64,000 bases of DNA from JASGCK01 sp031538565 (GCA_031538565.1 JAVKLS010000006.1:1-64000), one strand, 5' to 3'; shown: positions 1-9,073, numbered from the stretch's first letter. The notes: generated by a model not told the origin, from the letters alone. A program made the numbers and translations.

Positions 1-85
1 ATTCGCGGGGCTTGCGCCCCGCCTTGACCAATTCGACCATTTGCAATCTAAATTGCTCTGGGTACGGCTTGTTCTTCTCTCGCAT
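1..85 (-). mobile_element. IS3-family transposase OrfA, N-terminal fragment (runs off window)
   Basis: On the minus strand an ATG at 85-83, preceded by AAGGAGT, opens a frame that stays open for 28 codons to the window edge. It starts MREKNKPYPEQFRLQMVELV and continues with KAGRKPRE. This matches the start of IS3-family OrfA proteins (Y-P-x-x-F-R-x-x-M-V-E-L-x-x-A-G-R), the small helix-turn-helix subunit made before the -1 frameshift into OrfB. The rest of the element lies outside the window, so whether it is intact cannot be judged. Confidence 0.7.
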
Positions 86-139
86 TTCGGACTCCTTCTG
101 TCTTATCGACAAAGTGTCCGTGAAATCGGGGTAACTTCA
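86..139 (-). mobile_element. Probable terminal end of the IS3-like element
   Basis: Read on the minus strand this leader begins TGAAGTTACCCCG, followed by TTTCACGGACAC, and runs into the OrfA ribosome binding site. A TG-start terminus with C-rich and GGACA blocks is typical of IS3-group inverted repeats. The outer boundary at about 139 is inferred, because the partner repeat is not in the window. Confidence 0.45.
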
Positions 140-330
140 CAACGCCGTTTTTTGAGTGTGTATGGAGTCGCGCTGACACCACTTTTTTGCGTGTAGTCTG
201 GGCTAACTTCGATGGCGCCTGGAAAATGTTTTTGCAGTATTTCAAATTACGTAAATTGGCGCTTTGGTCTGACAGGATCGAGTTTCGGCCTGGGCTAGTC
301 ATGGGCTGAATTGTCGTTAGGATTAGGGCT
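140..330. other. Intergenic region between the IS end and the Crp-like gene
   Basis: No convincing gene or hairpin is seen here. The region must hold the promoter of the Crp-like gene; AGGATTAGGG just before its ATG can act as ribosome binding site. An open minus-strand frame across the region has no family resemblance. Confidence 0.4.
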
Positions 331-1053
331 ATGCTTGCCCACGCCCCCAACTTACTCATCCAGCGCCAGCGCCTGCCTACCGAGCAAGAGCTTGCCGCTA
401 TTCCGTGGTTAGGCTTGCTAGAGACGGCGAACAAGGAGTTTGTTTTGCCTGAAGTCAAGGTGACGCAAGCCGCCGAAGGGGATGTGGTTTGCCGCGTGGG
501 TCGCCCCGTCACTTATTGGTTTGGTGTGATTGAGGGCTTACTCAAAATGAGCAGCGATACGTTTGACGGCAAAACCATGACCTTTATTGGCGTGTCCACG
601 GGCGGCTGGTTTGGTGAGGGCACGGCGCTCAAGCGCGAGCCCTATCGCTACAACATTGTGGCGCTGCGCGACAGCGTAGTGGCAGGGATTTCGGTGGAAG
701 CGTTTCACTGGTTGTTAGACCACTCCATCGCTTTTAACAAGTACCTGATGCGGCAATTTAACGAGCGCATTAGCCAATTTATTTCCGCCCTTGAGGTCGA
801 TCGCATCAGCAACCCCGAGCACCGCGTTGCGCGCACCTTGGCGGGACTGCTCAATCCCACGCTGTATCCGCAAGCGGGCAATAGCCTTGCCATTACGCAG
901 CAAGAGCTGGCGTACTTGGTAGGGCTGTCGCGCCAGCGCGTGAACGTGGCGCTTAAAGCACTAGCTGCACAAGGAGTCATCCGTTTGGAATACGGCGGAC
1001 TGACCGTTCCAGACATCCGCAAACTCACACAACCCAATCAACGCCATGACTGA
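331..1053 (+). CDS. Crp/Fnr-family transcriptional regulator
   Basis: A 240-residue regulator with the CRP layout: an N-terminal cyclic-nucleotide-binding-like beta-roll (about residues 40-130), a long dimerisation helix (about 130-160), and a C-terminal HTH_Crp winged helix around ITQQELAYLVGLSRQRVNVA (about 189-208). The Cys cluster of oxygen-sensing FNR is absent, so it is unlikely to be an Fe-S FNR; the ligand is unknown. It overlaps the following pseudouridine synthase by 8 nt, which suggests co-transcription. It sits directly downstream of an IS end, so its native promoter may have been altered. Confidence 0.85.
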   Translation: MLAHAPNLLIQRQRLPTEQELAAIPWLGLLETANKEFVLPEVKVTQAAEGDVVCRVGRPVTYWFGVIEGLLKMSSDTFDGKTMTFIGVSTGGWFGEGTALKREPYRYNIVALRDSVVAGISVEAFHWLLDHSIAFNKYLMRQFNERISQFISALEVDRISNPEHRVARTLAGLLNPTLYPQAGNSLAITQQELAYLVGLSRQRVNVALKALAAQGVIRLEYGGLTVPDIRKLTQPNQRHD

Positions 1054-1840
1054 ACCGACTCTTATTCGCCTCAATAAACGCATGGCAGAGTTGGGGCTTG
1101 CCTCGCGCCGCGAGGCGGACGACTGGATTGCCAACGGCTGGGTGCGCGTGAATGGCGCGCCTGCCGTGCTGGGGCAACCTGTTGCGTTTGACGCGCACAT
1201 CGAAATTGCTCGCGTCGCCACGGGGCGACAAGCCAAGCAAATGACGGTGGTGATGCACAAACCGATTGGCTTTGTCAGCGGGCAGGCGGAGAGCGGCTAC
1301 GAGCCTGCCAAGGTGCTCGTCACGCCCGAGCAGCGATGGCAGGATGACCCTACGCTAAAAGGCAATCAGTCCATTCGCTTTCATCCCGATCACTGCATCA
1401 GCCTTGTGCCCGCAGGTCGATTGGATATTGACTCCACGGGTTTGCTCATCCTCACGCAAGACGGACGCGTGGCACGCACTTTAATTGGCGAAGAATCGAA
1501 CATCGAAAAAGAATACCTTGTCCGCGTCAGCTACCGCACCGCGCAGCATGGGCTGCTAACGGTGGACGTGCAAAAAGTCTTTCCCGCCGAGCAACTGGCG
1601 CGACTGCGTGTTGGTTTGCACATGGATGGCAAGCCACTAAAGCCCGCACGTGTCGATTGGCAAAACCCCGAGCAATTGCGCTTTGTGCTCACCGAGGGCA
1701 AAAAACGCCAAATCCGCCGTATGTGCGAAGCGGTGGGACTAACCGTTGTGGGACTCAAGCGCGTGCGCATTGGAAAGCTGATGCTGGGGAATCTTCCGCT
1801 GGGACAGTGGCGCTATCTGCGTGCGGATGAGCGGTTTTAA
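1046..1840 (+). CDS. rRNA pseudouridine synthase, RsuA/RluB/RluF family
   Basis: A 264-residue enzyme that would isomerise uridine to pseudouridine in rRNA. It has an N-terminal S4 RNA-binding domain (RLNKRMAELGLASRREADDW, with G-W-V-R-V-N-G after it) and a catalytic domain with the signature AGRLDIDSTGLLILTQDG (about residues 129-146), whose first Asp is the catalytic residue. The C-terminal EGKKRQIRRM segment is typical of this family. Sequence alone does not settle which site (RluB, RluE or RluF type) is modified; RluF-like is the best guess. A second family member lies at 23517-24299. Confidence 0.85.
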   Translation: MTEPTLIRLNKRMAELGLASRREADDWIANGWVRVNGAPAVLGQPVAFDAHIEIARVATGRQAKQMTVVMHKPIGFVSGQAESGYEPAKVLVTPEQRWQDDPTLKGNQSIRFHPDHCISLVPAGRLDIDSTGLLILTQDGRVARTLIGEESNIEKEYLVRVSYRTAQHGLLTVDVQKVFPAEQLARLRVGLHMDGKPLKPARVDWQNPEQLRFVLTEGKKRQIRRMCEAVGLTVVGLKRVRIGKLMLGNLPLGQWRYLRADERF

Positions 1841-1856
1841 TGACTACCATTGATCT

Positions 1857-3350
1857 ATGAATCTGCAACCACCTTTTATTGCCCCCACGCACCACAGCAG
1901 CGCGGACAGTGCACTGGCGCAGGTGCAATCCCTGTACCTTTTGAGTATTGAGCATTTACGCAGCGCGATGGCTCAGTTTGTGAAGGGGGAGGAGTTCGCC
2001 CAGCGCGTGCGATCGTTTTATCCGTTTGTGCGCATCCACACCAAGCGTGACTTGCTTGCCAAAAGCAGCGACTACGAGCGTTTGAGTTACGGCTTTGTCG
2101 CCGAGGCGGGGCGTTATGAAACTACGCTCACCCGCCCCGATTTATTTGCGGCTTACTACCGCGAGCAGTTTCGCCTGCTGCTGCAAAACCACGGCGGCAC
2201 ATTAGAAGTGGGCGTAAGCCATCAGCCTATTCCTGTGCATTTTTCGTTTTCTGAGCAAAGTCACATTGAAGGCGAGATGAGCGCCGAGCGTCGCCAACTG
2301 ATGCGCGAGGTGTTTGACCTGCCCGATCTCACCGCCATGGACGATGGCATTGCCAACGGCACACACCTTGCCAAAGCGGGCGAACCAGCGCCGCTATCGC
2401 TATTTACTGCGGCGCGGATTGACTACTCGCTCCAGCGGCTACGCCACTACAGCGGAGTCAGCCCCGAGCATTTTCAAAACTACGTGCTATTTACCAACTA
2501 CCAGTTCTACATCGACGAGTTTGTACGCATCGGCATGGCCGCCATGCAAGACTCAAACAGCCCCTACATCGCTTTTATCGAACCTGGCAATGTGGTCACG
2601 CGCCGCGTAGATTTATCGCCCGAGCAAAGCGATGCGCTTGGCAAAGTGCCGCCGCGTTTGCCGCAAATGCCCGCCTACCACTTGGTGCGCGCCGACCACG
2701 CGGGCATCACCATGGTCAACATTGGCGTGGGGCCAGCCAATGCTAAAAACATCACCGATCACATTGCCGTGCTGCGTCCGCACGCATGGCTGATGCTGGG
2801 TCACTGCGCGGGGCTGCGCAATACGCAGCAACTGGGCGACTACGTACTGGCTCACGGCTACGTGCGCGAAGATCATGTATTAGATGCGGAGTTGCCATTG
2901 TGGGTTCCCATCCCCGCCTTGGCCGAAATTCAAGTGGCGCTTGAGCAAGCGGTGAAAGACGTGACGCAATGTCAAGGCGCCGAGCTCAAACGCATTTTGC
3001 GCACGGGTACGGTTGCCAGCACCAATAACCGCAACTGGGAGCTGCTACCCGACAACACCCCGCAGCGCCGCTTTAGCCAAAGCCGTGCCGTGGCACTCGA
3101 CATGGAGAGCGCCACCATCGCCGCCAACGGTTTTCGCTTTCGCGTGCCTTACGGTACGCTGCTGTGCGTGAGCGACAAACCGCTGCACGGTGAAATCAAA
3201 CTGCCAGGCATGGCCAATCACTTCTACCGCGAGCGCATCGATCAGCACCTACGCATTGGGATGCGTGCCATCGAGTTACTGCGCGAGCAAGGCCACGCCA
3301 AGCTCCATAGCCGAAAATTACGCAGCTTTGCCGAAGTCGCGTTTCAATAA
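1857..3350 (+). CDS. amn: AMP nucleosidase
   Basis: A 497-residue protein, close in size to E. coli Amn. It hydrolyses AMP to adenine and ribose 5-phosphate and helps set adenylate pools. The N-terminal half is the Amn-specific regulatory domain. The C-terminal half has the nucleoside-phosphorylase fold, with the conserved blocks PLWVPIPALAEIQ and DMESATIAANGFRFRVPYGT and a C-terminal HFYRERIDQHLRIGMRAIELL helix. It starts 16 nt after the pseudouridine synthase stop with little visible ribosome binding site. A strong terminator lies about 130 nt downstream. Confidence 0.93.
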   Translation: MNLQPPFIAPTHHSSADSALAQVQSLYLLSIEHLRSAMAQFVKGEEFAQRVRSFYPFVRIHTKRDLLAKSSDYERLSYGFVAEAGRYETTLTRPDLFAAYYREQFRLLLQNHGGTLEVGVSHQPIPVHFSFSEQSHIEGEMSAERRQLMREVFDLPDLTAMDDGIANGTHLAKAGEPAPLSLFTAARIDYSLQRLRHYSGVSPEHFQNYVLFTNYQFYIDEFVRIGMAAMQDSNSPYIAFIEPGNVVTRRVDLSPEQSDALGKVPPRLPQMPAYHLVRADHAGITMVNIGVGPANAKNITDHIAVLRPHAWLMLGHCAGLRNTQQLGDYVLAHGYVREDHVLDAELPLWVPIPALAEIQVALEQAVKDVTQCQGAELKRILRTGTVASTNNRNWELLPDNTPQRRFSQSRAVALDMESATIAANGFRFRVPYGTLLCVSDKPLHGEIKLPGMANHFYRERIDQHLRIGMRAIELLREQGHAKLHSRKLRSFAEVAFQ

Positions 3351-3361
3351 AGGAAATTAAT

Positions 3362-3448
3362 ATGAATCCCAGCCCACTATTTAAAACCATTGTCACCACT
3401 GCGTTCGCCGCACGGCTTTGCAGTGCGAGGTGGAATTTACCGAGGTAA
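3362..3448 (+). CDS. Possible 28-residue peptide or gene remnant after amn
   Basis: Eleven nt after the amn stop, AAGGAAATTAAT precedes an ATG opening a 28-codon frame (MNPSPLFKTIVTTAFAARLC...). The first 17 residues look like the start of an export signal, but the frame ends at TAA without a mature domain. It could be a true leader-type peptide, the 5' remnant of a decayed lipoprotein gene, or chance. The good ribosome binding site is the main support. Confidence 0.25.
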   Translation: MNPSPLFKTIVTTAFAARLCSARWNLPR

Positions 3449-3463
3449 AGCAAGCGAGTCGCC

Positions 3464-3489
3464 CTTGAATTTTTCAATCCCGCCCCTAG
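3464..3489 (+). promoter_or_regulatory. Sigma-32 (RpoH)-like heat-shock promoter of htpG
   Basis: TCGCCCTTGAA provides a -35 (CTTGAA at 3464-3469) and CCCCTAG at 3483-3489 a -10, separated by 13 nt. The E. coli sigma-32 consensus is CCCTTGAA, 13-17 nt, CCCCATTT. Transcription would begin near 3496-3500, giving a leader of about 30 nt before the htpG ATG at 3529. htpG is a classical RpoH target. The -10 box is also the 5' arm of the amn terminator hairpin. Confidence 0.65.
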
Positions 3490-3516
3490 TTTTAGGGGCG
3501 TTCTTTTTTCTTTTTG
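3481..3516 (+). terminator. Rho-independent terminator of amn
   Basis: A perfect 8-bp stem CGCCCCTA / TAGGGGCG with a 4-nt loop (3481-3500) is followed directly by a T-rich tail (TTCTTTTTTCTTTTT, 3501-3515). It ends transcripts coming from amn. A transcript initiated at the overlapping heat-shock promoter would start in the 3' arm and so could not form the hairpin. Confidence 0.85.
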
Positions 3517-3528
3517 TATTTTTGCATC

Positions 3529-5472
3529 ATGACCACTAAACATTCTTTTCAAGCTGAAGTCGCCCAGCTCCTGCACCTTGTTACGCATTCGCTCTACTCC
3601 AACAAAGAGATTTTTTTGCGTGAACTTATCTCCAACGCATCGGATGCCTGCGACAAGCTGCGCTTTGAAGGGCTCAACAACTCGGCCTTGTTTGAAGGTA
3701 AATCTGACCTAGAAGTGCGCGTGTCGTTTGACAAAACTGCGCGCACCATCACGATTGCCGACAACGGCATTGGCATGACCGCAGCAGAAGCTATTGAGCA
3801 TCTGGGCACCATTGCCAAATCTGGAACCAAAGACTTTGTCTCTAAGCTGGGCGAGGCGCAAAAAAGCAGCGCCAAAGATCAAGGCTCACTCATCGGGCAA
3901 TTTGGCGTGGGCTTTTATTCGGGCTTTATCGTGGCCGACAAAATGGTGGTGGAGACGCGCCGTGGTGGCACGCCTGCATCAGAAGGCGTGCGCTGGACAA
4001 GCGGCGGCACGGGCGACTTTGAAACCGAGGTCATCACCAAGCCAGAGCGCGGCACAAGTGTGACTTTGCATTTGCGAGCAGATGAAGAAGGAAGCACCGA
4101 AATTAGCGACTTCCTCTCGTCGTGGAAGCTCAAATCCATCATCAACAAATACGCCGAGCACATCTCGCTACCGATTTTGATGCGCAAAGAAGAATGGAAG
4201 GAGGGCAAAGACAACCAGCCAGGCGAGATGATCGTCACCGATGAATGGGAGGCGATTAACCAAGCAGGCGCGCTGTGGACGCGCTCCAAATCTGATATTG
4301 CGCCAGAGCAATACAACGAGTTTTACAAACAAATTAGCCACGACTTTACCGATCCGATGGCATATAGCCACAACCGCGTTGAGGGCAAGACCGAGTACAC
4401 CCAGCTGCTCTACATCCCCGCTAGTGCGCCGCACGATTTGTGGAACCGCGATAAAAAAGCTGGCATCAAGCTCTACGTAAAACGCGTCTTCATCATGGAC
4501 GATGCAGAAAACCTAATGCCCGCGTATTTGCGCTTTATCAAGGGCGTGATTGACTCCTCCGATTTGCCGCTGAACGTCTCGCGTGAGCTGCTGCAAGAAA
4601 GCCGCGACACCAAGGCCATCCGCGATGGCAATACGCGCCGCATCTTGTCCATGATTGAAGACATGGCTGCGCCACAAAAAGAGGACGAATCCAAAGAAGA
4701 TTTTGAGGCCCGCGCTGCCAAGTTCGCCAAGTTTTACGAAGCGTTTGGCGTTGTGCTGAAGGAGGGCATGGGTGAGGATATGCAAAACCAAGAAAAGCTG
4801 TCCAAATTACTGCGCTTTGCCTCTAGCACTACGGATACGGTCAGCGTAGGTTTTGCCGACTACAAAGCCCGCATGAAAGAAGGACAAGAAGCGATTTACT
4901 ACATCACGGCCGATACGCTGGCTTCTGCCAAAAACAGTCCGCAGCTTGAGATGTTTAATAAAAAAGGTATCGAAGTGCTGCTGATGTCCGACCGCATCGA
5001 CGAGTGGGCGCTGGGCTTTTTGCCCACCTTTGATGGCACGCCACTGCAAAGCGTGGCCAAAGGTTCATTCGATTTGGGCAAGCTGCAAGACGAGGAAGAA
5101 AAAAAAGCGCAAGACGCCGCTGCCGAATCCGCCAAGCCTTTGCTGGCAAAGCTGAAAGAGGCGCTCAAAGACAAAGCCGAAGACGTGCGTGTCACCACGC
5201 GCTTAGTGAACTCGCCCGCCTGCTTGGTTGTTAAAGACCAGGGCATGAGCACGCAAATGGCAAGAATACTCAAGCAAGCAGGGCAGGCGGTTCCTGAGAG
5301 TAAACCGATTTTGGAGATCAACACCCAGCACGCGCTCGTCAAAAAATTAGACGGCTCGGTCAACTTCAACGATTTGGCTCACATCTTGTTTGACCAAGCA
5401 CTGCTGGCAGAAGGGGGACTACCTGAAGACCCCGCCGCCTACGTCAAACGTGTCAATGCGCTGCTGTCTTAG
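3529..5472 (+). CDS. htpG: Chaperone HtpG (bacterial Hsp90)
   Basis: An ATP-dependent dimeric chaperone of 647 residues in the cytoplasm. The N-terminal GHKL ATPase has LRELISNASDACDKLR (with the catalytic Glu), DNGIGMT, GTIAKSGTKDF and GQFGVGFYSGF. The middle domain carries NVSRELLQESRDTKAIR with its conserved Arg, and a C-terminal dimerisation domain follows. ATG at 3529 (MTTKHSFQAEVAQ) is chosen over an upstream in-frame TTG at 3514 that lies inside the terminator T-tract. No Shine-Dalgarno is visible: the leader is U-rich. It converges with the oxidoreductase gene 12 nt downstream. Confidence 0.97.
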   Translation: MTTKHSFQAEVAQLLHLVTHSLYSNKEIFLRELISNASDACDKLRFEGLNNSALFEGKSDLEVRVSFDKTARTITIADNGIGMTAAEAIEHLGTIAKSGTKDFVSKLGEAQKSSAKDQGSLIGQFGVGFYSGFIVADKMVVETRRGGTPASEGVRWTSGGTGDFETEVITKPERGTSVTLHLRADEEGSTEISDFLSSWKLKSIINKYAEHISLPILMRKEEWKEGKDNQPGEMIVTDEWEAINQAGALWTRSKSDIAPEQYNEFYKQISHDFTDPMAYSHNRVEGKTEYTQLLYIPASAPHDLWNRDKKAGIKLYVKRVFIMDDAENLMPAYLRFIKGVIDSSDLPLNVSRELLQESRDTKAIRDGNTRRILSMIEDMAAPQKEDESKEDFEARAAKFAKFYEAFGVVLKEGMGEDMQNQEKLSKLLRFASSTTDTVSVGFADYKARMKEGQEAIYYITADTLASAKNSPQLEMFNKKGIEVLLMSDRIDEWALGFLPTFDGTPLQSVAKGSFDLGKLQDEEEKKAQDAAAESAKPLLAKLKEALKDKAEDVRVTTRLVNSPACLVVKDQGMSTQMARILKQAGQAVPESKPILEINTQHALVKKLDGSVNFNDLAHILFDQALLAEGGLPEDPAAYVKRVNALLS

Positions 5473-5484
5473 CGCGGAACGACG

Positions 5485-8400
5485 TTAGTTCGTCGCGCCG
5501 CCCGCCACGCGAAACCGAGTTAATAAATCAGCCCATGTTTTGCGGGCTTGGGTGATACTTTGCAGTTTGACGTGGTCGTAGCCGCGAATTTTTTCGGGCA
5601 GTCGCGCTAAGGCCACGGCGTGGTCAACGTTCGCGGGGGTGAGCTGCGTGCTGATCTCGTCCAACAACGCTTCGTAGTCCTTGAGCACGGCCCGCTCCAT
5701 GCGGCGCTCTTGGGTATAGCCAAACACATCAAGCCCCGTGCCGCGTAAGCCTCGTGCAGCGGCAAGCCCACGAAAGACGTGCAGCATATAGCTACCAAAC
5801 TGGCGCTTTTGCGGTTTGGCGCTGGGCCAAAGTGGTGGGGCGAGGTTGAATGTGATGCGCTCCCACGACGCGAATTGGCTTTGCAAATCTTTTTTGAATT
5901 GCGGGTCGCTGTACAGACGCGCCACTTCGTATTCGTCTTTGATGGCCAAGAGTTTGGCGTAACCGCGTGCAACCGCCTGTGTCAGGGGCAATGCCTTGGC
6001 ATGTGTGGGCAAGGCTTGTTCGGCGCGGCGAATTTTTTCAACCGCTTGGGCGTAGCGCTGCGCGTAGGCGGCGTTTTGATACGCCGTCAAGAAGCGCACA
6101 CGACGCGCCACCAAGCCTTCGCTGCCATCGAGTTGGTTCCAGTTCTTGTGAAAGGCGATGACTTGCTGCGGTGTGCGCAAAGCCTCTGGTGCGGCAATGG
6201 CCAAGCGGCCCAGTGCAAAGGCTTGCTTGTTGGCGGCGACGGCGACGTTGTTGAGCTCGATGGCTTTCATCAAGGCCGCTTCGCTCACAGGCAACAGGCC
6301 ACTCTGCCAACACGCACCGAGCATGACGATGTTGCTTTGCTGCGTGTCACCCAAGAAGGTGTGTGCAATCTCTTGTGCATCGAGGCGATGCAAAGCAGCG
6401 GCGTTAGCCATTTTTTCCAGCAATTGCGGCGCATGCAGATCGGCATCAGGCTCACGCAAAAATGCCGCCGTGGCACTGGCATGGGTGTTGGCCACGATGA
6501 CCGTGCGCCCCGCCTTGACGGTGTGCAACGCATCGCTGCTGGCCCCGACCACCAAGTCGCACGCCAGCAAGGCATCGGCTTGCTGTGTGTCGATGCGAAC
6601 TTGGTTGAGCCAAGTGGCCTCGGGTGCCAAGCGCACAAACGACAGCACCGCGCCACCTTTTTGGGCAAAGCCCATGAAGTCCAGCACCGAGCTGTATTTG
6701 CCCTCCAAGTGGGCCGCCATGGTGATGAGTGCGCCCACCGTGACCACGCCTGTGCCGCCCACGCCGCACACCAGCAAATCAAACGGTGCGCCTTGCCAGT
6801 CCCAAGCCTTGGGCTGTGGCAGGGCCTGCACGGCTTGCGCCATGTGTGCGGCACGCGCTTGCAAGTCTGTCGTGCTGCTTTGGTTTTGCAGCACCGCACC
6901 ATGCACGGTGACGAAGCTGGGGCAAAAACCATTCACGCACGAATAATCTTTGTTACAAGAGCTTTGTTCAATGGCGCGCTTGCGCCCCCAATCGGTTTCG
7001 AGCGGGGTGATGGACAAACAGTTGCTCTGCACGCCGCAGTCCCCGCAGCCTTCGCACACTTGCGCGTTGATGAACAAGCGTTCCTTGGGCTCGGGCATCT
7101 GGTTTTTTTTGCGACGTCGGCGCTTTTCAGCGGCGCAGGTTTGGTCGTAAATCAGCACGCTCACACCCTGGGTCTCGCGCAAGTTGCGTTGCACGGTGTC
7201 AAGCTCGCGGCGGTCATGGAAGGTGGTGTTTTTTGGGAACTCGCCCTGGCGCGACAGCCACGGGGTGATGTCCTCTGCGACCACGGCCAAATGCCGAACC
7301 CCTTCGGCCTCGACCTGTCTGGCAATTTGAGGCACGGAGATGGTGCCATCCACAGGCTGCCCGCCCGTCATGGCGACGGCGTCGTTGTACAAAATTTTGT
7401 AGGTGATGTTGGCGCTGGAGGCGATGGTTTGGCGAATCGCCAGCAAGCCTGAGTGAAAGTAAGTGCCATCGCCTAGGTTTTGAAAAACATGGGTCTCGCG
7501 TGTGAAGCGCGAGTGCGAGGCCCAGTCCACGCCTTCAGCGCCCATTTGCACCAAGCCGTCGGTGCTGCGATCCATCCAATTGGCCATGAAGTGACAACCA
7601 ATGCCTGCCAGCGCTCGCGAGCCTTCGGGCACACGTGTGCTGGTGTTGTGTGGACAGCCCGCGCAAAAGTAGGGCACACGCTTGACGGCGTCGGCCTCGT
7701 TGCAGAGCAACGTGGGGGCGAGAAAGTCCTTCACCAAATGGCGGCGATCCAGCGCGGGGGCACGCAAGGCCAGCCAATCGGCCAGCACGGGCATGATGCG
7801 CGAGGGACGCAGCTCACCGAGCGCACTGAGCAAGGTTTTTCCTTGCACATCCTGTTTGCCCGCGATGCGTGGGCGCTGAGCTGCATCAAACAGCAACTCT
7901 TTCATTTGCCGTTCCACCACGGGCGCTTTTTCTTCGATCACCAAAATATCGGTGAGGCCGTTTGCAAATGCGTGCAGCCGTGTGGGCTCCAGCGGAAACA
8001 CCAAACCCACTTTGTAGACCCGCACACCTGCTGCTTCCAGTTGCGCCAAGCTGATGTCCAGACGGCGCAAAACTTCCAGAAAATCAAAATGGGCTTTGCC
8101 CACGGTGACGATGCCCAAGGTGGCGGATGCGCCTTGCAGGATGTGTTGGTCAATCGAGTGTTTGCGGGCAAAGGCACGCACCGCATCGAGCTTGCGTGTC
8201 AAGCGGGATTCCAATTCGAGGGATGGCAAATCAGAAGCGCGCACATGGACTTGCTCGGGCTGAGGTAAATCGTGGGTGTCGAATGTGCGGTTCAAATCCA
8301 GCGCATCCAAGTCAACGGTCATGGCCGACTCAACCACTTCGGAGATAGCTTTGAACCCAACCCACGCGCCAGAAAAACGCGACAGCGCCCAGCCATAAAG

Positions 8401-8964
8401 ACCAAAGCTCAAATACTCGGCAACATTGGCCGGGTGCAGCACAGGCATGCTCCACGCCATCAGTGCCAAATCGCTTTGATGCGGCATGGAAGAAGACACG
8501 CAGCCGTGGTCATCCCCGCACACCACCAAAACGCCGCCTTGCGCACTGCTGCCATAGGTATGCCCATGTTTGAGGGCGTCACCTGCGCGGTCAACCCCCG
8601 GGCCTTTGCCGTACCACATGGCAAACACGCCTTTTACCGTTCGCTCTGGGTCTAAGGCTGTGCGTTGCACCCCTAAAACGGCGGTAGCTGCCAAGTCTTC
8701 GTTGATGGCGGGCATGAAGTGAACATCGGCATCGCACAGTTGCTCCTTGGCCTTCCACAACTGTTGATCCACCATGCCCAGCGGCGAGCCTCGGTAACCT
8801 GAGACAAAGCCCGCTGTTTTTAACCCGTGCGCGGCATCGCGTTGCTTTTGGGTGAGCAGCAAGCGCACCAAGGCTTGTGTGCCTGTGAGAAAAATTTTGC
8901 CCTTGGGGGCGCGTAAGCCGTCGCCGAGTTGATAGCTTGCAAGTGGTGTTTCAATGGTTTGCAT
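5485..8964 (-). CDS. Indolepyruvate ferredoxin oxidoreductase, fused alpha/beta form
   Basis: A 1159-residue fusion enzyme, expected to decarboxylate aryl-pyruvates (such as indolepyruvate) oxidatively to aryl-acetyl-CoA, reducing ferredoxin, in aromatic amino acid breakdown. Order of domains: pyrimidine-type TPP domain (from about 20), TPP-binding half with CAGCPHNTSTRVPEGS and GDGTYFHSG (about 430-600), a cysteine-rich 4Fe-4S segment VCEGCGDCGVQSNCL followed by more Cys (about 655-710), the IorB-like gamma domain GVGGTGVVTVGALITMAAH (about 755-930), and a C-terminal DUF6537-type region. A divergent Lrp/AsnC gene is the likely regulator. A 557-codon open frame on the opposite strand here is a shadow. 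Confidence 0.88.
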   Translation of the reverse strand: MQTIETPLASYQLGDGLRAPKGKIFLTGTQALVRLLLTQKQRDAAHGLKTAGFVSGYRGSPLGMVDQQLWKAKEQLCDADVHFMPAINEDLAATAVLGVQRTALDPERTVKGVFAMWYGKGPGVDRAGDALKHGHTYGSSAQGGVLVVCGDDHGCVSSSMPHQSDLALMAWSMPVLHPANVAEYLSFGLYGWALSRFSGAWVGFKAISEVVESAMTVDLDALDLNRTFDTHDLPQPEQVHVRASDLPSLELESRLTRKLDAVRAFARKHSIDQHILQGASATLGIVTVGKAHFDFLEVLRRLDISLAQLEAAGVRVYKVGLVFPLEPTRLHAFANGLTDILVIEEKAPVVERQMKELLFDAAQRPRIAGKQDVQGKTLLSALGELRPSRIMPVLADWLALRAPALDRRHLVKDFLAPTLLCNEADAVKRVPYFCAGCPHNTSTRVPEGSRALAGIGCHFMANWMDRSTDGLVQMGAEGVDWASHSRFTRETHVFQNLGDGTYFHSGLLAIRQTIASSANITYKILYNDAVAMTGGQPVDGTISVPQIARQVEAEGVRHLAVVAEDITPWLSRQGEFPKNTTFHDRRELDTVQRNLRETQGVSVLIYDQTCAAEKRRRRKKNQMPEPKERLFINAQVCEGCGDCGVQSNCLSITPLETDWGRKRAIEQSSCNKDYSCVNGFCPSFVTVHGAVLQNQSSTTDLQARAAHMAQAVQALPQPKAWDWQGAPFDLLVCGVGGTGVVTVGALITMAAHLEGKYSSVLDFMGFAQKGGAVLSFVRLAPEATWLNQVRIDTQQADALLACDLVVGASSDALHTVKAGRTVIVANTHASATAAFLREPDADLHAPQLLEKMANAAALHRLDAQEIAHTFLGDTQQSNIVMLGACWQSGLLPVSEAALMKAIELNNVAVAANKQAFALGRLAIAAPEALRTPQQVIAFHKNWNQLDGSEGLVARRVRFLTAYQNAAYAQRYAQAVEKIRRAEQALPTHAKALPLTQAVARGYAKLLAIKDEYEVARLYSDPQFKKDLQSQFASWERITFNLAPPLWPSAKPQKRQFGSYMLHVFRGLAAARGLRGTGLDVFGYTQERRMERAVLKDYEALLDEISTQLTPANVDHAVALARLPEKIRGYDHVKLQSITQARKTWADLLTRFRVAGGATN

Positions 8965-9073
8965 GACAGGATTTACCTCTTTGAATGTGAGGCAAATCCT
9001 ACGGAAATCGCGCGAAAAATATTACTTTTATTGCCTAGAATCGGCTTTTCAAAAGATTTAAAAACTCAAGAAT
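8965..9073. promoter_or_regulatory. Divergent promoter region, oxidoreductase / Lrp-type regulator
   Basis: A 109-nt AT-rich gap holds the start signals for both genes. AGAGGTAAAT before the minus-strand ATG can serve as ribosome binding site. The layout fits autoregulation and local control by the Lrp/AsnC protein; a specific operator is not recognised. Confidence 0.45.

Noticed and set aside
48..512. 154-codon minus-strand open frame
   Set aside because: Crosses the IS end and the Crp-like gene start; no similarity to known proteins.
3514..3528. Upstream TTG start for htpG
   Set aside because: It lies in the terminator T-tract, and family members start MTTKHSF-like at 3529.
5779..7452. 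557-codon open frame on the plus strand
   Set aside because: Antisense to the oxidoreductase; no recognisable family, and the composition is the mirror of the real gene.
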